A program made the translations under genes and the position numbers. This document shows positions 23,285-35,370 of a stretch of 64,000 bases of DNA, piece after piece; the first letter of the stretch is position 1; each line of letters begins with the position of its first letter. This stretch comes from Brachypterus glaber (lineage: Eukaryota; Arthropoda; Insecta; Coleoptera; Kateretidae). Where the stretch lies: assembly GCA_958510825.1 (NCBI GenBank), contig OY294044.1:47828626-47892625 (forward strand), given 5' to 3'. The notes under the pieces were generated by a model, which searched no databases, was not told the origin of the DNA, and saw only the letters and a program-made list of their open reading frames with translations.

Positions 23285-24800
23285 TATACCGGGTGTTTCA
23301 GGAAGGTGGTTCACCCCCCATAACTTTTTTATTTTTTTTAGATAGTATCGTTATATTTTTAGGAGCTAGATTATATATAATTTAGGATTTTTTGACAAAT
23401 TTGGTGAACCTCAACGTTCTGTGCTGTTCTAATTTTCATGATTGCCAATAGTATACATTAGACGTTTTATGAAACTAGTAAGACGAGCTTTATATTGCTT
23501 TACCCAAGGAAAGTCTTGCGTTAGTAAAAAAAATTAAAATATTTTTTATTGCTTTTTTTACGTTTCTGGACATTTTATATCAAAAAATATTATTTCCGTA
23601 AAAAAAATACTATCTGTCGGTCTCTCTGTGTGTCCGGGAAATTTGAGACTACATGTTGATTATCCAAAGTTCTAGGCTGGGATTGTTTTTGGTAAAAATC
23701 GGATTCGGGTAAGGGGGTAAAATGGAGTAAAAAAATTTTCGTTTTACGAAAAAAAAAACTTTTTTAAAAACTTTTTTTTAAAAAAACTTGAAATTTTTTT
23801 TTGATATTTTTTAATTTTTTTAACAAAATTTTCGTTTTTGATTTTAATGAACCTAGGCGTATACTGCCCTACTATGCTAGAAAGCAGTAACTCCATTTGT
23901 CGCATATCAACGTTTTTACGTCAACTTTGATATAATATTTTGAAAACACTGCAATGGAGTTACTGCTTTCTGGCGTAGTAGGGCCGTATAGGGGAATGTA
24001 TTATTTTTTGGCAGCAGTATTCCGATATTAAGATATGGTGCATGGTTGCAACTATTCACCTAGTTTTATTTTCACTTCTTACATCCTTTGAACATTTTAG
24101 ATTAAGCTTGAAATATCTCATTTTTCAAACTAAATTAAATTTCACGGATGTGTTGGAAAAGAATTTGCCTGAGAATCAAATATCTACTTAGATATATATT
24201 TTCTGGGAATTATTTGCAAACGAATGACGTCATAGCTTAGTGTCAAAAACGACTTCTTAACTCAATTACAAGCAAAAATTTATGAGTCATTTTTTGAAAA
24301 ATACCTACCGTTTTTGTTTTTTGTTAATTTTTGCTTCTACCGGAGCGCGCCCCTATGCTTACAGAATAGACTTTGAGCCTAAGACTTATTATGGGGGCGG
24401 AGAATTTTCAAAAAACTATTACAAAAATCTTAGCACAGCAATATTAAATTGAAGTTATTATCCTATTCAATTGTACTTTAATTTTTCCATTAAATTTCAA
24501 AATTGAACCGAGCCCTAAGGGAGATACGGCCCTTCTAAGTTTTCCCCTAGAAAAGAGTTTTTATTTAATATGTCTTTTACCCTATTAACCACATTAACGA
24601 ATTTTAGCATTGATAAAGGCTATCGTTTTATGTAATTTTAACCAGGGACGTTCAAAATGGGGGGGCTATGCCACTTTTTTGCCCCAAACTTTTTATCTTT
24701 ATTTTTTTACATTTTCTCAATAAAATATAATTATTTAGTTAAAAATACATAAAAAGTGTAACACCAACCGTTTTCGAGAAAATTACAGTTAAAGAGATTT
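23285..24800. repeat. Chain of repeat relics
   Basis: At 23505-23780 is a relic of the CTGTCGGTC...CCGGGAAATTTG repeat type also at 46345-46670. An inverted pair at about 23861-23997 (ACTGCCCTACTATGCTAGAA with its complement) has arms of about 40 bp. From about 24400 the text is a diverged single arm of the large TA palindrome family, ending where the next element inserts. There is no gene. Confidence 0.55.
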
Positions 24801-25427
24801 AATAGTATATTCTATAACTAGTATGGAATAGACTATATTACGCACGAGCGGAAAGTTTGTCATACGAGCCGGCAGGCGAGTATGACGGACCCGCGAGCGA
24901 GCGGACAAAGTTAAAAACAATGTTTTTTGTGACTCGACATTGCAAATGCAACAAAACACATATTTTTAAATAAAGCAATTAATGTTATTTAATAATTTTA
25001 TCAAATCAGTACTTAAAAAAGATTTTTATTTAATTTTAGCACATATTTACAAATTATAATGCAAAAATTGAAGGTTATGTCAGATTGTTGTGACAGATAT
25101 CAGTTTTAAATATTTAACAATAGATGGAGCAGTTTTAATTTTTTGAACTAAATTGATAAAAAACTGGTCAAATATTAAGAAAAACTAATAAACTTAATGT
25201 AATTTTAACGCAAAAGTTTAAATTGCATTAAATTATTCAATATTTCATGGTAAAATATATATTTTTTTGCTAATTTTGCTACAGTTTTCTTTACTTTTAT
25301 AAACAAGAGATGGCACTATATATGTTCATTCTTGATACGGAATATTCATACCGTACCTAGAGCTAGAATGGATTCATTTTGTGTTTGAAAAGTATGTGTA
25401 TTTGCTTACATTCTAAAGCAATCGTAG
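24801..25427 (+). mobile_element. AATAGTATATTC element with 5' cruciform, copy 1
   Basis: AATAGTATATTCTATAACTA opens; the far end is GCTTACATTCTAAAGCAATC and a few bases. The word AAAGAGATTT occurs at both edges (24791-24800 and 25428-25437) and may include the target duplication. The first 100 bases form a hairpin (GTCATACGAG to GAGTATGAC) with a GC-rich loop. The rest is AT-rich and non-coding. Other copies lie at 36314-37030 and 55258-56455. Confidence 0.82.
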
Positions 25428-25546
25428 AAAGAGATTTTTTCACGTTCTGAGCATCAAAAATAGCAACTAAAAATTGCGCCAGTAAAAAATTTAATATTTC
25501 AGGGCGATTCAACATTAAAAACTATAAAAAAAAGTTTGATGCTCAG

Positions 25547-26147
25547 AACACACTAGTTAGAAGTGATCTATTTTTTTCAGTAAAAAAATGAGTTTATTCT
25601 TGTACGCCGTAAAAAAAGTTAGTTAGCAAAACCACCACTGGCGGCAGCACCCTTTGACTTTGATGACAGCCATACTTCAAACTTGTTTTTTGATTATATA
25701 AACAGGTGGTTGACTCGAGATTCTGTGCAAAAACCTTGTGTGAAATTGATTAAAAATGATTGAAGAAGAATATATGGTTTATACATCTACAAATCTCTCC
25801 GAAATTGCAAATGCTACATTAGACAAATTACCATCGAAATCGCAAAAAGTGTACTATTTAGCCCACGAAAAAAATTTAAAATGAGCTAAGGAAGGTTTAA
25901 ATATATTTCGAAAGAGTTTTATTGGCCTAATTTAATAAAAAGACGTACTTTATTCCTGAATAAATTAAATTCAAAAATTAATATTTAAAAAATATATATA
26001 GGATGCTTGAAAAACAAATAGTATGTTTCACTCAGAGGAAAAGTGCTTTTTTTATTCGTCTGTAGTTTTCGGACTCCGCTTCGCTTCGTCCGTAAATTCT
26101 ACAGACTAGTAAAAAAAGCTTCACTTTTCCTCTTAGTAAAACAATAA
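25547..26147 (+). mobile_element. Nonautonomous element with recombinase-like micro-frame and 3' hairpin, copy 1
   Basis: This stretch is colinear with 50869-51471, diverging in both flanks. It starts near ACACACTAGTTAGAAGTGAT. It holds a conserved 42-codon frame (25756-25884) and ends in a hairpin (26036-26136) where GAGGAAAAGTGCTTTTTT pairs with AAAAAAGCTTCACTTTTCCTC around nested GTCTGTAG/CTACAGAC and CGGAC/GTCCG stems. Confidence 0.8.
25756..25884 (+). pseudogene. 42-codon frame resembling the N-terminal part of a Crypton-like tyrosine recombinase
   Basis: ATG to TGA encodes 42 residues, including NLSEIANATLDKLPSKSQKV and YYLAHEKNLK. The pattern L-P-x-K-S-x-x-x-Y-x-x-x-Y-x-x-F is one I associate with the start of the core-binding domain in Crypton-like proteins; this copy has lost the second Tyr (His) and the Phe (Leu). 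The paired copy at 51072-51200 has the same length and a better match. No catalytic domain follows, so this is a relic or a decoy fragment. The assignment is by pattern memory and is tentative. Confidence 0.4.
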
Positions 26148-26407
26148 ACTATTTTTTTTAATTTCTATAAATATTTCTATTTATTAAAATAATAAGGAGA
26201 GGTTCTAAATATTTTAAATATTAAAAATCGCTATCAATTAAATAAAAATAATATTCCAGTCTCCAAACGAGAAATGTCACATATCTGTAACTAATATTAA
26301 AATGCTCAATAAAAATGTTTTTTTAATTAGTTTAGTTCAATAAAAAAACTGTATTTTATTTGCGTTAAAATTTTATTCTGTGTAAAATAAGCAATAAAGG
26401 CATTATA
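26148..26407. other. AT-rich spacer
   Basis: Nothing recognised; short runs of A and T only. Confidence 0.3.
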
Positions 26408-27977
26408 CAGGGTGTATTTGAAATAGGGTAGGAAATTTTAACAGGTGATTCTACATGATAAAATATGACAAAAAGTTCCTATAAACATATGTCTAAAAAT
26501 GCGTCATAAGGGAGCTACGCCTCTTTGAAATTGGCTAAAAAAATCGGTTTTTATTTAATAACTCAGGAACCCTTTAAGATATGTTAACGAGGTTTTGCAC
26601 GTGAATTAATCCTAATAAGGCCCATCTTTGCATGTCATTTTCACGTACTTATTTAAACCAGGGGTGTGCGAATCGGGGGGGCCTGATCAGTTTTTTGTCC
26701 CAAACTTTTTTCTGTGTAACTTTTTTGCAATTTTATTTTTAAAATATGATTGCTCAGGTCAAAATACATAAAAAAGGTACTCTTGTTGTAATACTGTAGG
26801 ATTAACCGTTTTCGAGAAAAGTTCATTTGAAGGTGACATTTTACGGTTCGAGGACGAAAAATTAAATACGAAAATGTCGAAAACCAAAATTTTAATGATG
26901 CATTGTTATTCTACATCAAAAACTAAGAAAAAAAGTTTCCATACATGTAGGTCGAAAAAACGCTTTTAAAGCTACCATAGCCCTTTAAAAATGGTGCATA
27001 TTTAGGAGACCATAGCTCCATTAGGATTGATTTTTGGAAGTACCTGTATATGAGGTGTTTTTCTTAGTTTTTAATGTACATTCGCCCTGCATCACTAAAA
27101 TTTTGGTTTTCAACATTTTAGTATTTAATTTTTTGTCCTCGAACCGTGGAATTTCACCTTCAAATTAATTTTTCTCGAAAACGGTTAATCCTAGAGTATT
27201 ACAACAGGAGTACCTTTTTTATGTATTTTGACCTGACCAAAAATAAAATTGCAAAAAAGTTACACAGAAAAAAGTTTGGGACAAAAAACTGATAAGCCCC
27301 CTCCGTTTCGCACACCCCTGGTTGAAATAAGTACATGAAAATAACACATAAAAACGGGCCTTGGTAGGATTAGTTGACCCCCTCATTTCAAACTTTCTAG
27401 ATTACGATCATGAAATACACAACACTCACAAAAAGATCAAAAACGTCCTCAACCAGTAATGGTACCCACTAATACAGGACAGATGCATTCCCAGCATCAG
27501 TGAGATAGTCTCACTCCTCCCGCACATCCCTCCTCTCCCTATCACATCCCTCCCCATCCCCCTCCCACCCACTCCACAGCGCCAAATTATGACAGATGCA
27601 ACTCGCATCAGTGAGCAGAGACTCACTCCCCCCCAAATTATGACAGATGCAACTCGCATCAGTGAGCATAGACTCACTGCCCCAAATTTCAACTCAGATT
27701 AAGTATTTTTTTTTAGATAAATGAGCCATAGGCTGCGCCTGTCTCTTAAAGACCCAAACAAACTATTGATGATGATTAGTTGACGTGCAAAACCTCGTTG
27801 ATATATCTCAAAGGGTTCCTGAGATATTAAATAAAAACCGATTTTTTTAGCCACTTTCAAAGGGGCGTAGCTCCCTTATGACGCATTTTTAGACATATGT
27901 TTATAAGGACTCTTTGTCATATTTTATGATGTAGAATCATCTGTTAAAATTTCCGACGCTATTTCAAATACACCGTG
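26408..27977. mobile_element. Large TA palindrome, copy with a retroposed insert
   Basis: TA-CAGGGTGTATTTGAAATAG and CTATTTCAAATACACCGTG-TA bound it. With the insert at 27379-27773 and one target duplication removed it is about 1.16 kb, as in the 22105-23284 copy. The right arm has lost a short block near 27235. Confidence 0.92.
27379..27773 (+). mobile_element. Retroposed 395 bp insert with 11 bp target duplication
   Basis: GATTAGTTGAC occurs at 27368-27378 and 27774-27784, and the intact site is GATTAGTTGACGTG-like in the other palindrome copies. The insert ends in CTGTCTCTTAAAGACCC, then AACTATTGATGAT, like a LINE or SINE 3' end with a (GAT)n tail. It holds three related units of about 49 bp (27477-27518, 27583-27632, 27633-27684) around GACAGATGCAACTCGCATCA. 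It is much richer in C than its surroundings. Confidence 0.82.
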
Positions 27978-28758
27978 TACATATACATCAAAAAATATTT
28001 TAAATGCAAATTTTCAGAAATAAATAAAAACAAAAAAACTTTATCGTATAATGAATAAATTATGTTGTTTTTATATGTAAAATAATATTTTTTTTTTACG
28101 TCTGCACCACACGTTAAAGCAGAATAAATGGGTCCAAAAAATGGTCCTGGACCATTTTTGAAACTATTACCTGAATTTCACCGGGTGATCCCGACCGAGT
28201 CAGTTTTCTTCCAAACTGTAAAATTTATATAACTATATAATTATATAAATATATAATTATGGAAAAAATTTTATTGGGTATTTTGATGAGGTCACCTAAG
28301 CTTATAAGCTACAAATTAATGTAGATATAAGGTTTTCAGTTTTATGAATGATAGGGCGGGCAAAAGTTAAATTTCCATTTCGTAGGTTTATCACCCTCGG
28401 GCCCGATCGGCCGGCCCTCGGCTTCTAAAAACCTACTCAATCGAAAAACATAACTTTTTGCCCTTGTATTATAAATGACTATTCTACGCCTACATACAAA
28501 ATAGCTCGGTGACTGGTAGACTTGATTTTTTCACGGTATTTTTCGAGGGCACGTCGAAAAAGAAACATATATAAATTAGAGCATGATTTGTATACTGCTA
28601 TATGCGAAAAAACATATTTGTAAAGTGTCAAGGGAACGGGGGCTATAAAACATATTAGACACATTTCACAGTGTCGGTCCATTTATAACGCTAACGGACC
28701 AGATGTATATTTTTTCAGTGATGCATTAGAAGATTTTTTTTCAGAAGCTGAATTTTCA
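27978..28758. other. Unassigned DNA with one GC-rich hairpin
   Basis: At about 28382-28435 GTAGGTTT and AAAACCTAC enclose a loop rich in CTCGGGCCCGATCGGCCGG. Nothing else is recognised. Confidence 0.45.
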
Positions 28759-29967
28759 GTTTTCGATGCTTTTAATGTATTCACGGTACGGAAAAATAAG
28801 GCAAAAAAATCGGCTATATATGGGTTAAGTAGCACTTAAAGGTTCCACTTGGAATTATAGCGAGAATCTTACTATAACTGCATTTTGCTGGAAAATGTAA
28901 CATTTTATAGTAAACTTTTCTATTTCATATTTTTCGGTCGGTGCGTTTAAAACAAAGAACTTTTACCTCAAGAATGAACATGATGAAATCTACCGTATGC
29001 TTTGTTTGAAGCGTGAACCAACTACGGTGAGGGGCTGGTGGGTAGTGACTATTGTTTACACTTAGTACGCGTAAAGAGAGAGAAAGAATGTGTAAACTCA
29101 GAGTCTAATGTTGCAACACCTGCTTTAGATATTTTATTGTAAATTTTAAGAAATATTAGTTTTATTTGAGTTTTATATGAACTAGTAGTTTAATTTTAAT
29201 AAATTTAATTATATTACATTATCAAGCATAATTATAGTGTCGTAGTATATTAGTTTTTTAAAGTTTGAATGTAGGTATAAAGATTTATCATAATGATAAA
29301 GTGAAAATTACGCAACATCGCTCTGGTCACCAGAAGGTCAAACCTAGCGATACTTATGTTTACCCCAGAAGCAGTATAGCGTACTTTTATGTAAACAAAC
29401 AAACAAAAAGATGACACCTTCATAAACATTGGTCTGAAATAACTTCTTGAGGTAAAAGTTCTTTGGTTTAAAAGTTAACAAAGTATTACCTTGAACTGTC
29501 ATTTTGACTGTTGACTTGTTGGAATATTAAATTTTATGTTTCTACATCAAGGCTTTAAAAAGTTGGAAAAATATGACCTTGAGCTGTCATTTAAACAAGG
29601 GCGTAGGGGTGATTATGTTTTAAAGGTTACTCAATGGGTAACCTTATAATAATAATACCCATACTAAAGTTATACAGGATTATCATTTAAAAACGAGCCA
29701 CGCTAAATATTTCGCAAACAAAGTTTTCGATGCTTTTAATGTATTCACGGTACGGAAAAATAAGGCAAAAAATCGGCTATATATGGGTTAAGTAGCACTT
29801 AAAGGTTCCAATTGGAGTTATAGCGAGAATCTTACTATAACTGCATTTTGCTGCAAAATGTAACATTCCATAGTAAACTTTTCTATTTCATATTTCTCGG
29901 TCGGTGCGTTTAAAAGTTGACAAAGTATTACCTTGAACATCAAGGCTTTAAAAAGTTGCAATAAAAA
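28759..29967. repeat. Tandem duplication, unit 1 holding a hAT-type MITE, unit 2 with the empty site
   Basis: 28759-28952 recurs at 29723-29916 (GTTTTCGATGCTTTTAATG, ATTCACGGTACGGAAAAATA, GGGTTAAGTAGCACTTAAAG, TTTCGGTCGGTGCGTTTAAAA) with few changes. After the MITE, AAGT(T)AACAAAGTATTACC of unit 1 continues directly in unit 2 at 29917. Unit 2 lacks the 512 bp MITE and about 50 further bases after TTGAAC. Confidence 0.9.
28953..29464 (+). mobile_element. hAT-type MITE, copy 1, 8 bp target duplication
   Basis: CAAAGAACTTTTACCTCAAG and CTTGAGGTAAAAGTTCTTTG are perfect terminal inverted repeats of at least 20 bp. GTTTAAAA stands on both sides (28945-28952, 29465-29472). The paired copy at 45331-45872 is in reverse orientation. 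The interior is non-coding. An 8 bp duplication with CA ends fits hAT mobilisation. Confidence 0.95.
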
Positions 29968-30866
29968 CTGTTCGCAAAAAAAAATGAAATGAAATGTCTC
30001 TAAAAAGTAAAAAATAAAAAATACTTAAGTCGGTGCCAATTTCACCATTCCCTAAATTAATTACTAACAATTTTTTTTATTATTTTATTATTCTTTGCTG
30101 TGAAATTGGCACCGACTTAAGTATATTTTATTTTTTACTTTTTAGAGACATAGTAGTCGGTTAATTTTTTTTGCGAAAAGTTTTTATTTTTTACTTTTTA
30201 GAGACACAGAACTTGTAGATTTAACGTTATCTAAGCTAAATTATAATCCTCCTTCCATCTCGGCAAGCTGTTGATTTCACAACGCACTGCGCTATGACGT
30301 CATTATCTTAAAGATAAACTTCTAAAAAATAAAAGTAATATTTTTATTTCAGCGCCCATGAGTCCAACCAACCTTATTTTAAACGAAATACTAAAGAAAA
30401 TCTTTGTTAAACTTTAAGCGTTAAGTAATAATCAAATAATGCCTTATGGTAAAATCACAAATTTTATCATTTTGTCTTGGTATTTTAATATTACAGGTCC
30501 AAAGAATCAAGTTTAGCGGCATTTAAAAGAGTTTTAGTCTGCCGTAATATTTGAGCGACCCATTAATCAAGTTATCCGGCTTATCCAAGTTATCCGATAT
30601 TTCTCTAAAAATTTGGTTGGTATTAGAACCAAATTAAGCCGTTTTTAAGTGAAATGGCGTTAAAATGATTAGATTTATCTTAATTATCTGGCTTATCCGG
30701 CATTATCCGAGCGTCAAATTAAAACGGGACCACCTCATGAATGCCCTCTTTAAGTTCCAAAAAGTTTCGTCAAATTCCGTTCATTCGTTCCAAAGTTATG
30801 CGGGAACAAACATAAAAAAGTCCTACGTCGAATTGATAACCTCCTCCTTTTAGGAAGTCGGTTAAA
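29968..30866 (-). mobile_element. AACCGACTTCC-type repeat with palindromic end, copy 1
   Basis: It is colinear in reverse with 56685-57530. One end is GGAAGTCGGTTAA, preceded by the GTCGAATTGATAACCTCCTC stretch and the GCGGGAACAAACAT word, a repeat type I recall as widespread in insects. The other end holds a palindrome (29993-30147): GTCTCTAAAAAGTAAAAAAT and AAGTCGGTGCCAATTTCAC, each mirrored. The 62-codon frame at 30665-30853 is part of the repeat. Confidence 0.78.
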
Positions 30867-31146
30867 AAGAGTTTAAAATTTAGCAAAGTATAACCTTGAA
30901 CTGCCAACTTTGCAGGTACGTCAAATGGTCTTGTTCCAAAGGGCACCCATACCCAATGTCATGTTTCTAGAAGAACTTTAAAACCAAAATAGAACAGAAT
31001 CTGTTCTATTTTGGGTTTGGAGCAAGAACCCGGTAAGTAAATGACACATTTCAAAAACGCCTTTGGATTTCACTGGTCATAACTTTTTGCGCTCCCTTTA
31101 ATAGTATTATAATAATCATTTATCGGGATTTTCTTTAAATTTCCTA
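30867..31146. other. Unassigned DNA
   Basis: A short hairpin (AAAATAGAACAGA with TCTGTTCTATTTT) lies near 30980-31010. Nothing else is seen. Confidence 0.4.
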
Positions 31147-31816
31147 CACGGTAAAAATAAATTACATTAAATTACATAGTCCGTAAATGGTAATATGTTG
31201 CCATAGACCGGAATGGTAAAAATTACATAGTCCAGAATGGTAATATTTTGCATAGACTTGAAATTTGAAAAAAAATATTTACTACTTAGAAAATGTCTGT
31301 TCGAAATTACAAGTCTCTGTGTCAAAGCTTTTTTGAAATATCGCAGCGTAAAGTTCATTTGGTTTAATAAACCAAACGATTTGAACCCTTAACTGCTTAC
31401 ATCTTTTTTTAAAGATCTATTGGTTGATAAAGATCGTAATTTATAATGAATGTAAATTTTAGGCAACAAATAAAGCATTTAAATATCGTACATAAATAAT
31501 ATTTACCTTTTTTACACTTTTAAAACTTTAACCTAGCAGCATGCGTCGCTATCTCTCTAACAATAACAATATTAAACGGTCCGTCTCATGATGCAACGCC
31601 TTCTTGTCCAAAAAGTCCAAAGCGCACGCGCGGCTTAAAATAACATTTTTTTACATTCTTTTACATTATTTTACATTATTTGACATTATTTTGCATTATT
31701 TTACATTCTTTTACATAAATTCATGAATTATGCATAGTCCAGAATAGTAAATTTACTATTCCGTACTATGTAAATTCATTTATTTTTACATTATTTTACA
31801 TGCAGTTTTTACAGTG
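31147..31816 (-). mobile_element. CACTGTAAAAAC-type TA element, copy 2
   Basis: TA-CACGGTAAAAATAAATTAC and TGCAGTTTTTACAGTG-TA bound 670 bp. This is the reverse of 12174-13120 with shorter internal arrays. TA on both sides supports the ends. Confidence 0.88.
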
Positions 31817-32649
31817 TAGTATTTTAAAACCTGAGAACTTATAATTTCTTATTTTTAAACATTTTTAAACCGCTTTAAACATGTATATCTTAAAAATTTA
31901 ATTTTAATTTCGGTTTTTTTTTTAAATATCGGGATTCTTCCTCTCGCAAAACTTTTTCTGAAAATTTCATATCCATCTGATGTTCCATTCATGAGTTATC
32001 GTATACAAAAAAAAAGTTGGGACACCCAGTCGGACAGACCGACCGACATAGATTTTTGAAAATGTAGAATCCGTAAAAACATATAAATATTTTTAATTTA
32101 GGGTAATTTTTAAGGATTATTAAAATTGGAAAAACGCCTTTCAGCTAGAACTTAAACAAGAGCTTGGTAAACGAGGGAGGGATTTAAAACTTCATGGCAA
32201 AGTTTTTTTAATAAAAATTGTTTATTGTATTAATAAAAATTGCATTTTATAAAATTTTATTAAATTTTTTTTTAAAAATAATGGATCAGGTTTGGCGAGG
32301 AAGAAAGGAATGTCCAAAATAGCCAACAATTTTATTGTCATTTATAAAACTTCTGGATACATTCTAAAGATTGGGACCTTTTCTTGTAACTACATACATA
32401 CATATATTCACCTACATAAAAAGTTGTTTGTATGTTTGACCGTAAATAACCAATCTGTCAGTCCCTCTTGATTTGTGGATTTTAGGTACGCATTAAAAAG
32501 CTCTGAAAAATGAGCTTTGATAAAAGTTACATTTTAAGAAATTGTGATTTATTTTATTGACTTTTAATTCACTTGGGTTATTGTATCTCACATACTATTA
32601 AAGTGGTTTATAAAAGGACTCTGTATGAATATTTGTAGGTATGCCCAAC
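31817..32649. other. Unassigned AT-rich DNA
   Basis: A GTCGGACAGACCGACCGACA run at about 32030 is a relic of the dispersed GTCC/GACA repeat type. No gene is supported. The last eight bases are the target duplication of the next element. Confidence 0.35.
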
Positions 32650-33166
32650 CATAGGCGCCGACTTTTCAAAATCCCAGGGAGCCCAGATTATTTTAAAATA
32701 CAAAAATATATAAAATATATGTAGGTTTTTGTATGTGACAGGGGAAGATTCACGAAATCAGTGTAGGGAGGATGGTAAATTTAAAAAAAAGAAACTCATT
32801 CGCCGCAAATTTTAATTCATGTTAAAAGCAAAGTTATATTTTATTATTGTTTATGATTATTCCCGTATCACAGGGCTTTTTAAAGATGTTTACAGCGTAT
32901 CCAATACAGACAAAATTAAATTTAAAAATTTGGCGCCTGGTTCAAGAAAATGACCAGATATGCCTGTCAACCCGATATGAGTGTCGACCATGCCAATAAG
33001 TTAATAAGTAATTTTAAAACATTAAATATATAAGGATTTTTTTTGCGAATAGGTACATCAAAAAGTTTTAGGATCTTAAATTGTAGAAAATATTATTGAG
33101 GAAGGACAGCTAAAAAAAGTCTAGTGGGGGGCATGGCCCCCAGTCCTCCCGGGGTCGGCGCCTATG
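32650..33166. mobile_element. hAT-type MITE, CATAGGCGCCGAC ends
   Basis: CATAGGCGCCGAC and GTCGGCGCCTATG are perfect 13 bp inverted ends. TGCCCAAC (32642-32649) and TGCCCAGC (33167-33174) give an 8 bp target duplication with one change. The 517 bp interior is AT-rich and non-coding. Confidence 0.92.
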
Positions 33167-33229
33167 TGCCCAGCTATCATTTTATAGAAATTTAAATTTA
33201 AAAAAAAAATAAAATTGTATCAGTAATAA

Positions 33230-34125
33230 CCAGTACCCGGCGTATTTTCAGTTATAGTCCAGTCTTCAGGTCAACAAAAGAGGAAATAATTCAGGGTATT
33301 TTGATTTTCGGTTTATTGGGTAGGGTTTAAGGCCGCATATAAAAACAATTTTGCGACGTTGAACTCAATTTGGAACTGTCATTTTTTTAACGTCTTTTTT
33401 ACAAGAAACGGATTTTTAAAAATATGTCAAGATCGGTGCATCCTAGGACAAAAACGTTCTATATGAAAATAAAGAGGACCAAATTTCCAACAATTTTTGT
33501 TCCATGAATTTTTTTGTACGACAAAATGTTTCTTTATGACTCGTTTAGAAAGGTTTTTTAATGCTTAATATAATGGTGATTTTCAGTCGAAAATCGGTTT
33601 GATTTGATAATGAGGCACAAATCTGTAAATTATTATAAAATTTAAATTTTACGTAAATTAAAAAAAAAAAGAGCCAGAAAGATTTATATTTATTTTTACC
33701 CAAAATGTTCTAAGACACATGCGGTATGTCACATACCTAACCGACTCGTCAAGAAAAATTTTGATTTATAAAAAATTAAAATCTGTAACATTTCAGGCGA
33801 TGCCGTAAATTAGCTATAAGTCGTACAAAAAAATACATGGAACAAAAAAAAATGTTGTAAATTTGGTCCCCTTTATTTTCATATAGAACGTTTTTTGTCA
33901 TAGGGCGCACCGATCTTGATATATTTTGAAAAATCCGTTTTTTGTGAAAAATATGTTAAAAAAATAGTTCCAAATAGAGCTCAACGTCGCAAAATTGGGT
34001 TTTTATTTGTGGCCCTAAACCCTACCTATTAAACCGAAAATCAAAACTCCCTGAATTATTTCCAGGTAGAGCCTCTTTTATTGACCTGAAGACTGGACTA
34101 TAACTGAAAATACGCCAGGTACTGG
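33230..34125. mobile_element. Foldback MITE with arms of about 280 bp, TAATAA target duplication
   Basis: CCAGTACCCGGCGTATTTTC and GAAAATACGCCAGGTACTGG mark the ends; TAATAA flanks both (33224-33229, 34126-34131). Mirrored inner words are TATAGTCCAGTCTTCAGGTC, CAACGTCGCAAAATTG-like, GATCGGTGCATCC-like and ATATGAAAATAAAG. The middle of about 300 bp is unique. Confidence 0.9.
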
Positions 34126-34131
34126 TAATAA

Positions 34132-34855
34132 CATATTAAGACCTATTTTTTTATCCATTGAAAAATGAGGTTAAAATGTATTTGGTAAGACAATTTTTTT
34201 ATTTATTAAGAAAAAACACTGTTTTAATAATTCCACTAATTTACTAATTTATTAAACAAAAAATATAACATATGTTTAATCATAAATTACATAAATTATT
34301 TTTTGACGTTTCCTGAAAAGTTTAAATTCACCTACTATTTATTTATTTTCTTACTTTTCTTAAAAAAAAAGTTCTTCTGCTTTTTTCAGGCAAAGCTACT
34401 ATAACAAAATTTTCTATGAAAAATTTCAAAATAGTGTAAAATTTATATTACTTTTTTTTTGTGACAGATTGTTAAACGTTTAAGCAACTATAGATAAAAA
34501 CAGAATTTATTTTTTCCGTGTGTATTCGATTTAGAATATAACTGTCATCGTTTTCTTTCGCTTTTAATGTGATTGATGTTTTTTACATAACATATTATGA
34601 AAGTATGCAAATCATCGACTAATTTATATACATTTACTATTTTTTCGACATACCCTCGAAAAATATTTCAAACTAAATATGTTAGTCACCTTGCTTTTTT
34701 GAATATAACGGGCATACTATTAATAGTATTAATATATTGCTAGAAAGTTAAATGAAGTATATCCTGTTAATAATTTTGCTATAAAAAGTTTGCATTTATA
34801 AAAGTAAGTTACTAAGTATAAGTTTTACTAAGGTAGGTGACCAAATATTGCCATA
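34132..34855. other. Unassigned AT-rich DNA
   Basis: No gene or bounded repeat is recognised. Confidence 0.35.
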
Positions 34856-35160
34856 TTACAATACAATACAATACAATATAAGTGGGATTGTGAGGCATGG
34901 TACTGTCTTTCAAATCACTGTGACCAATGAGATTTATTGTGAATCCCCTTTTCAATTTAGTCCACCTCAAACTTTAGACTTCCAAAGAAGTCTAAGAGTT
35001 TTTTGGGGGCTACTTGGGATATATCTGCAGGTCTTGGGTATACCTGTTCTAGATATTGTATACTTTTGCGAGCAATGGCTTCGCAGAAGCACATAATGTG
35101 TTCGGCCGTTTCTGGTGCTTCTAAGCATAGACGGCAAATGTCGATTTCAGATTTTCCCAT
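34856..35160 (-). pseudogene. 3' end of the (TTGTA)n LINE, copy 3
   Basis: The minus strand encodes 67 residues nearly identical to the copy at 6133-6336, with CRLCLEAPETAEHIMCFCEA and IARKSIQYLEQVYPRP. It is 5'-truncated at a run of T/A near 35161, and the (TTGTA)n tail is at 34856-34880. This copy is independent of the tandem duplication at 5.7-7.7 kb. It is the C-terminal tip of a LINE ORF2 and is not functional. Confidence 0.82.
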
Positions 35161-35370
35161 TTTTTTTTTTTTAAGATGATATCTTATTGCCGTGTTAAGA
35201 GATTTTACTTTTTACTGCATTCAAATTTATTTTGTAATTACCTGAAACTTTGCTACATTAACAATAAACATATCCTTATTCTAATGGGTAAAAATAAACA
35301 AATTTCAAGAGATTCAAAAAAATATTGCTTTAAAAAAAATTGCAAACTGACTGGAACCCATGTTCCAAAT
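35161..35370. other. AT-rich spacer
   Basis: Nothing recognised. Confidence 0.3.

Noticed and set aside
27426..27692. 88-codon minus frame with repeated SLCSLMRVASVIIW
   Set aside because: It is the translation of the 49 bp tandem units in the retroposed insert.
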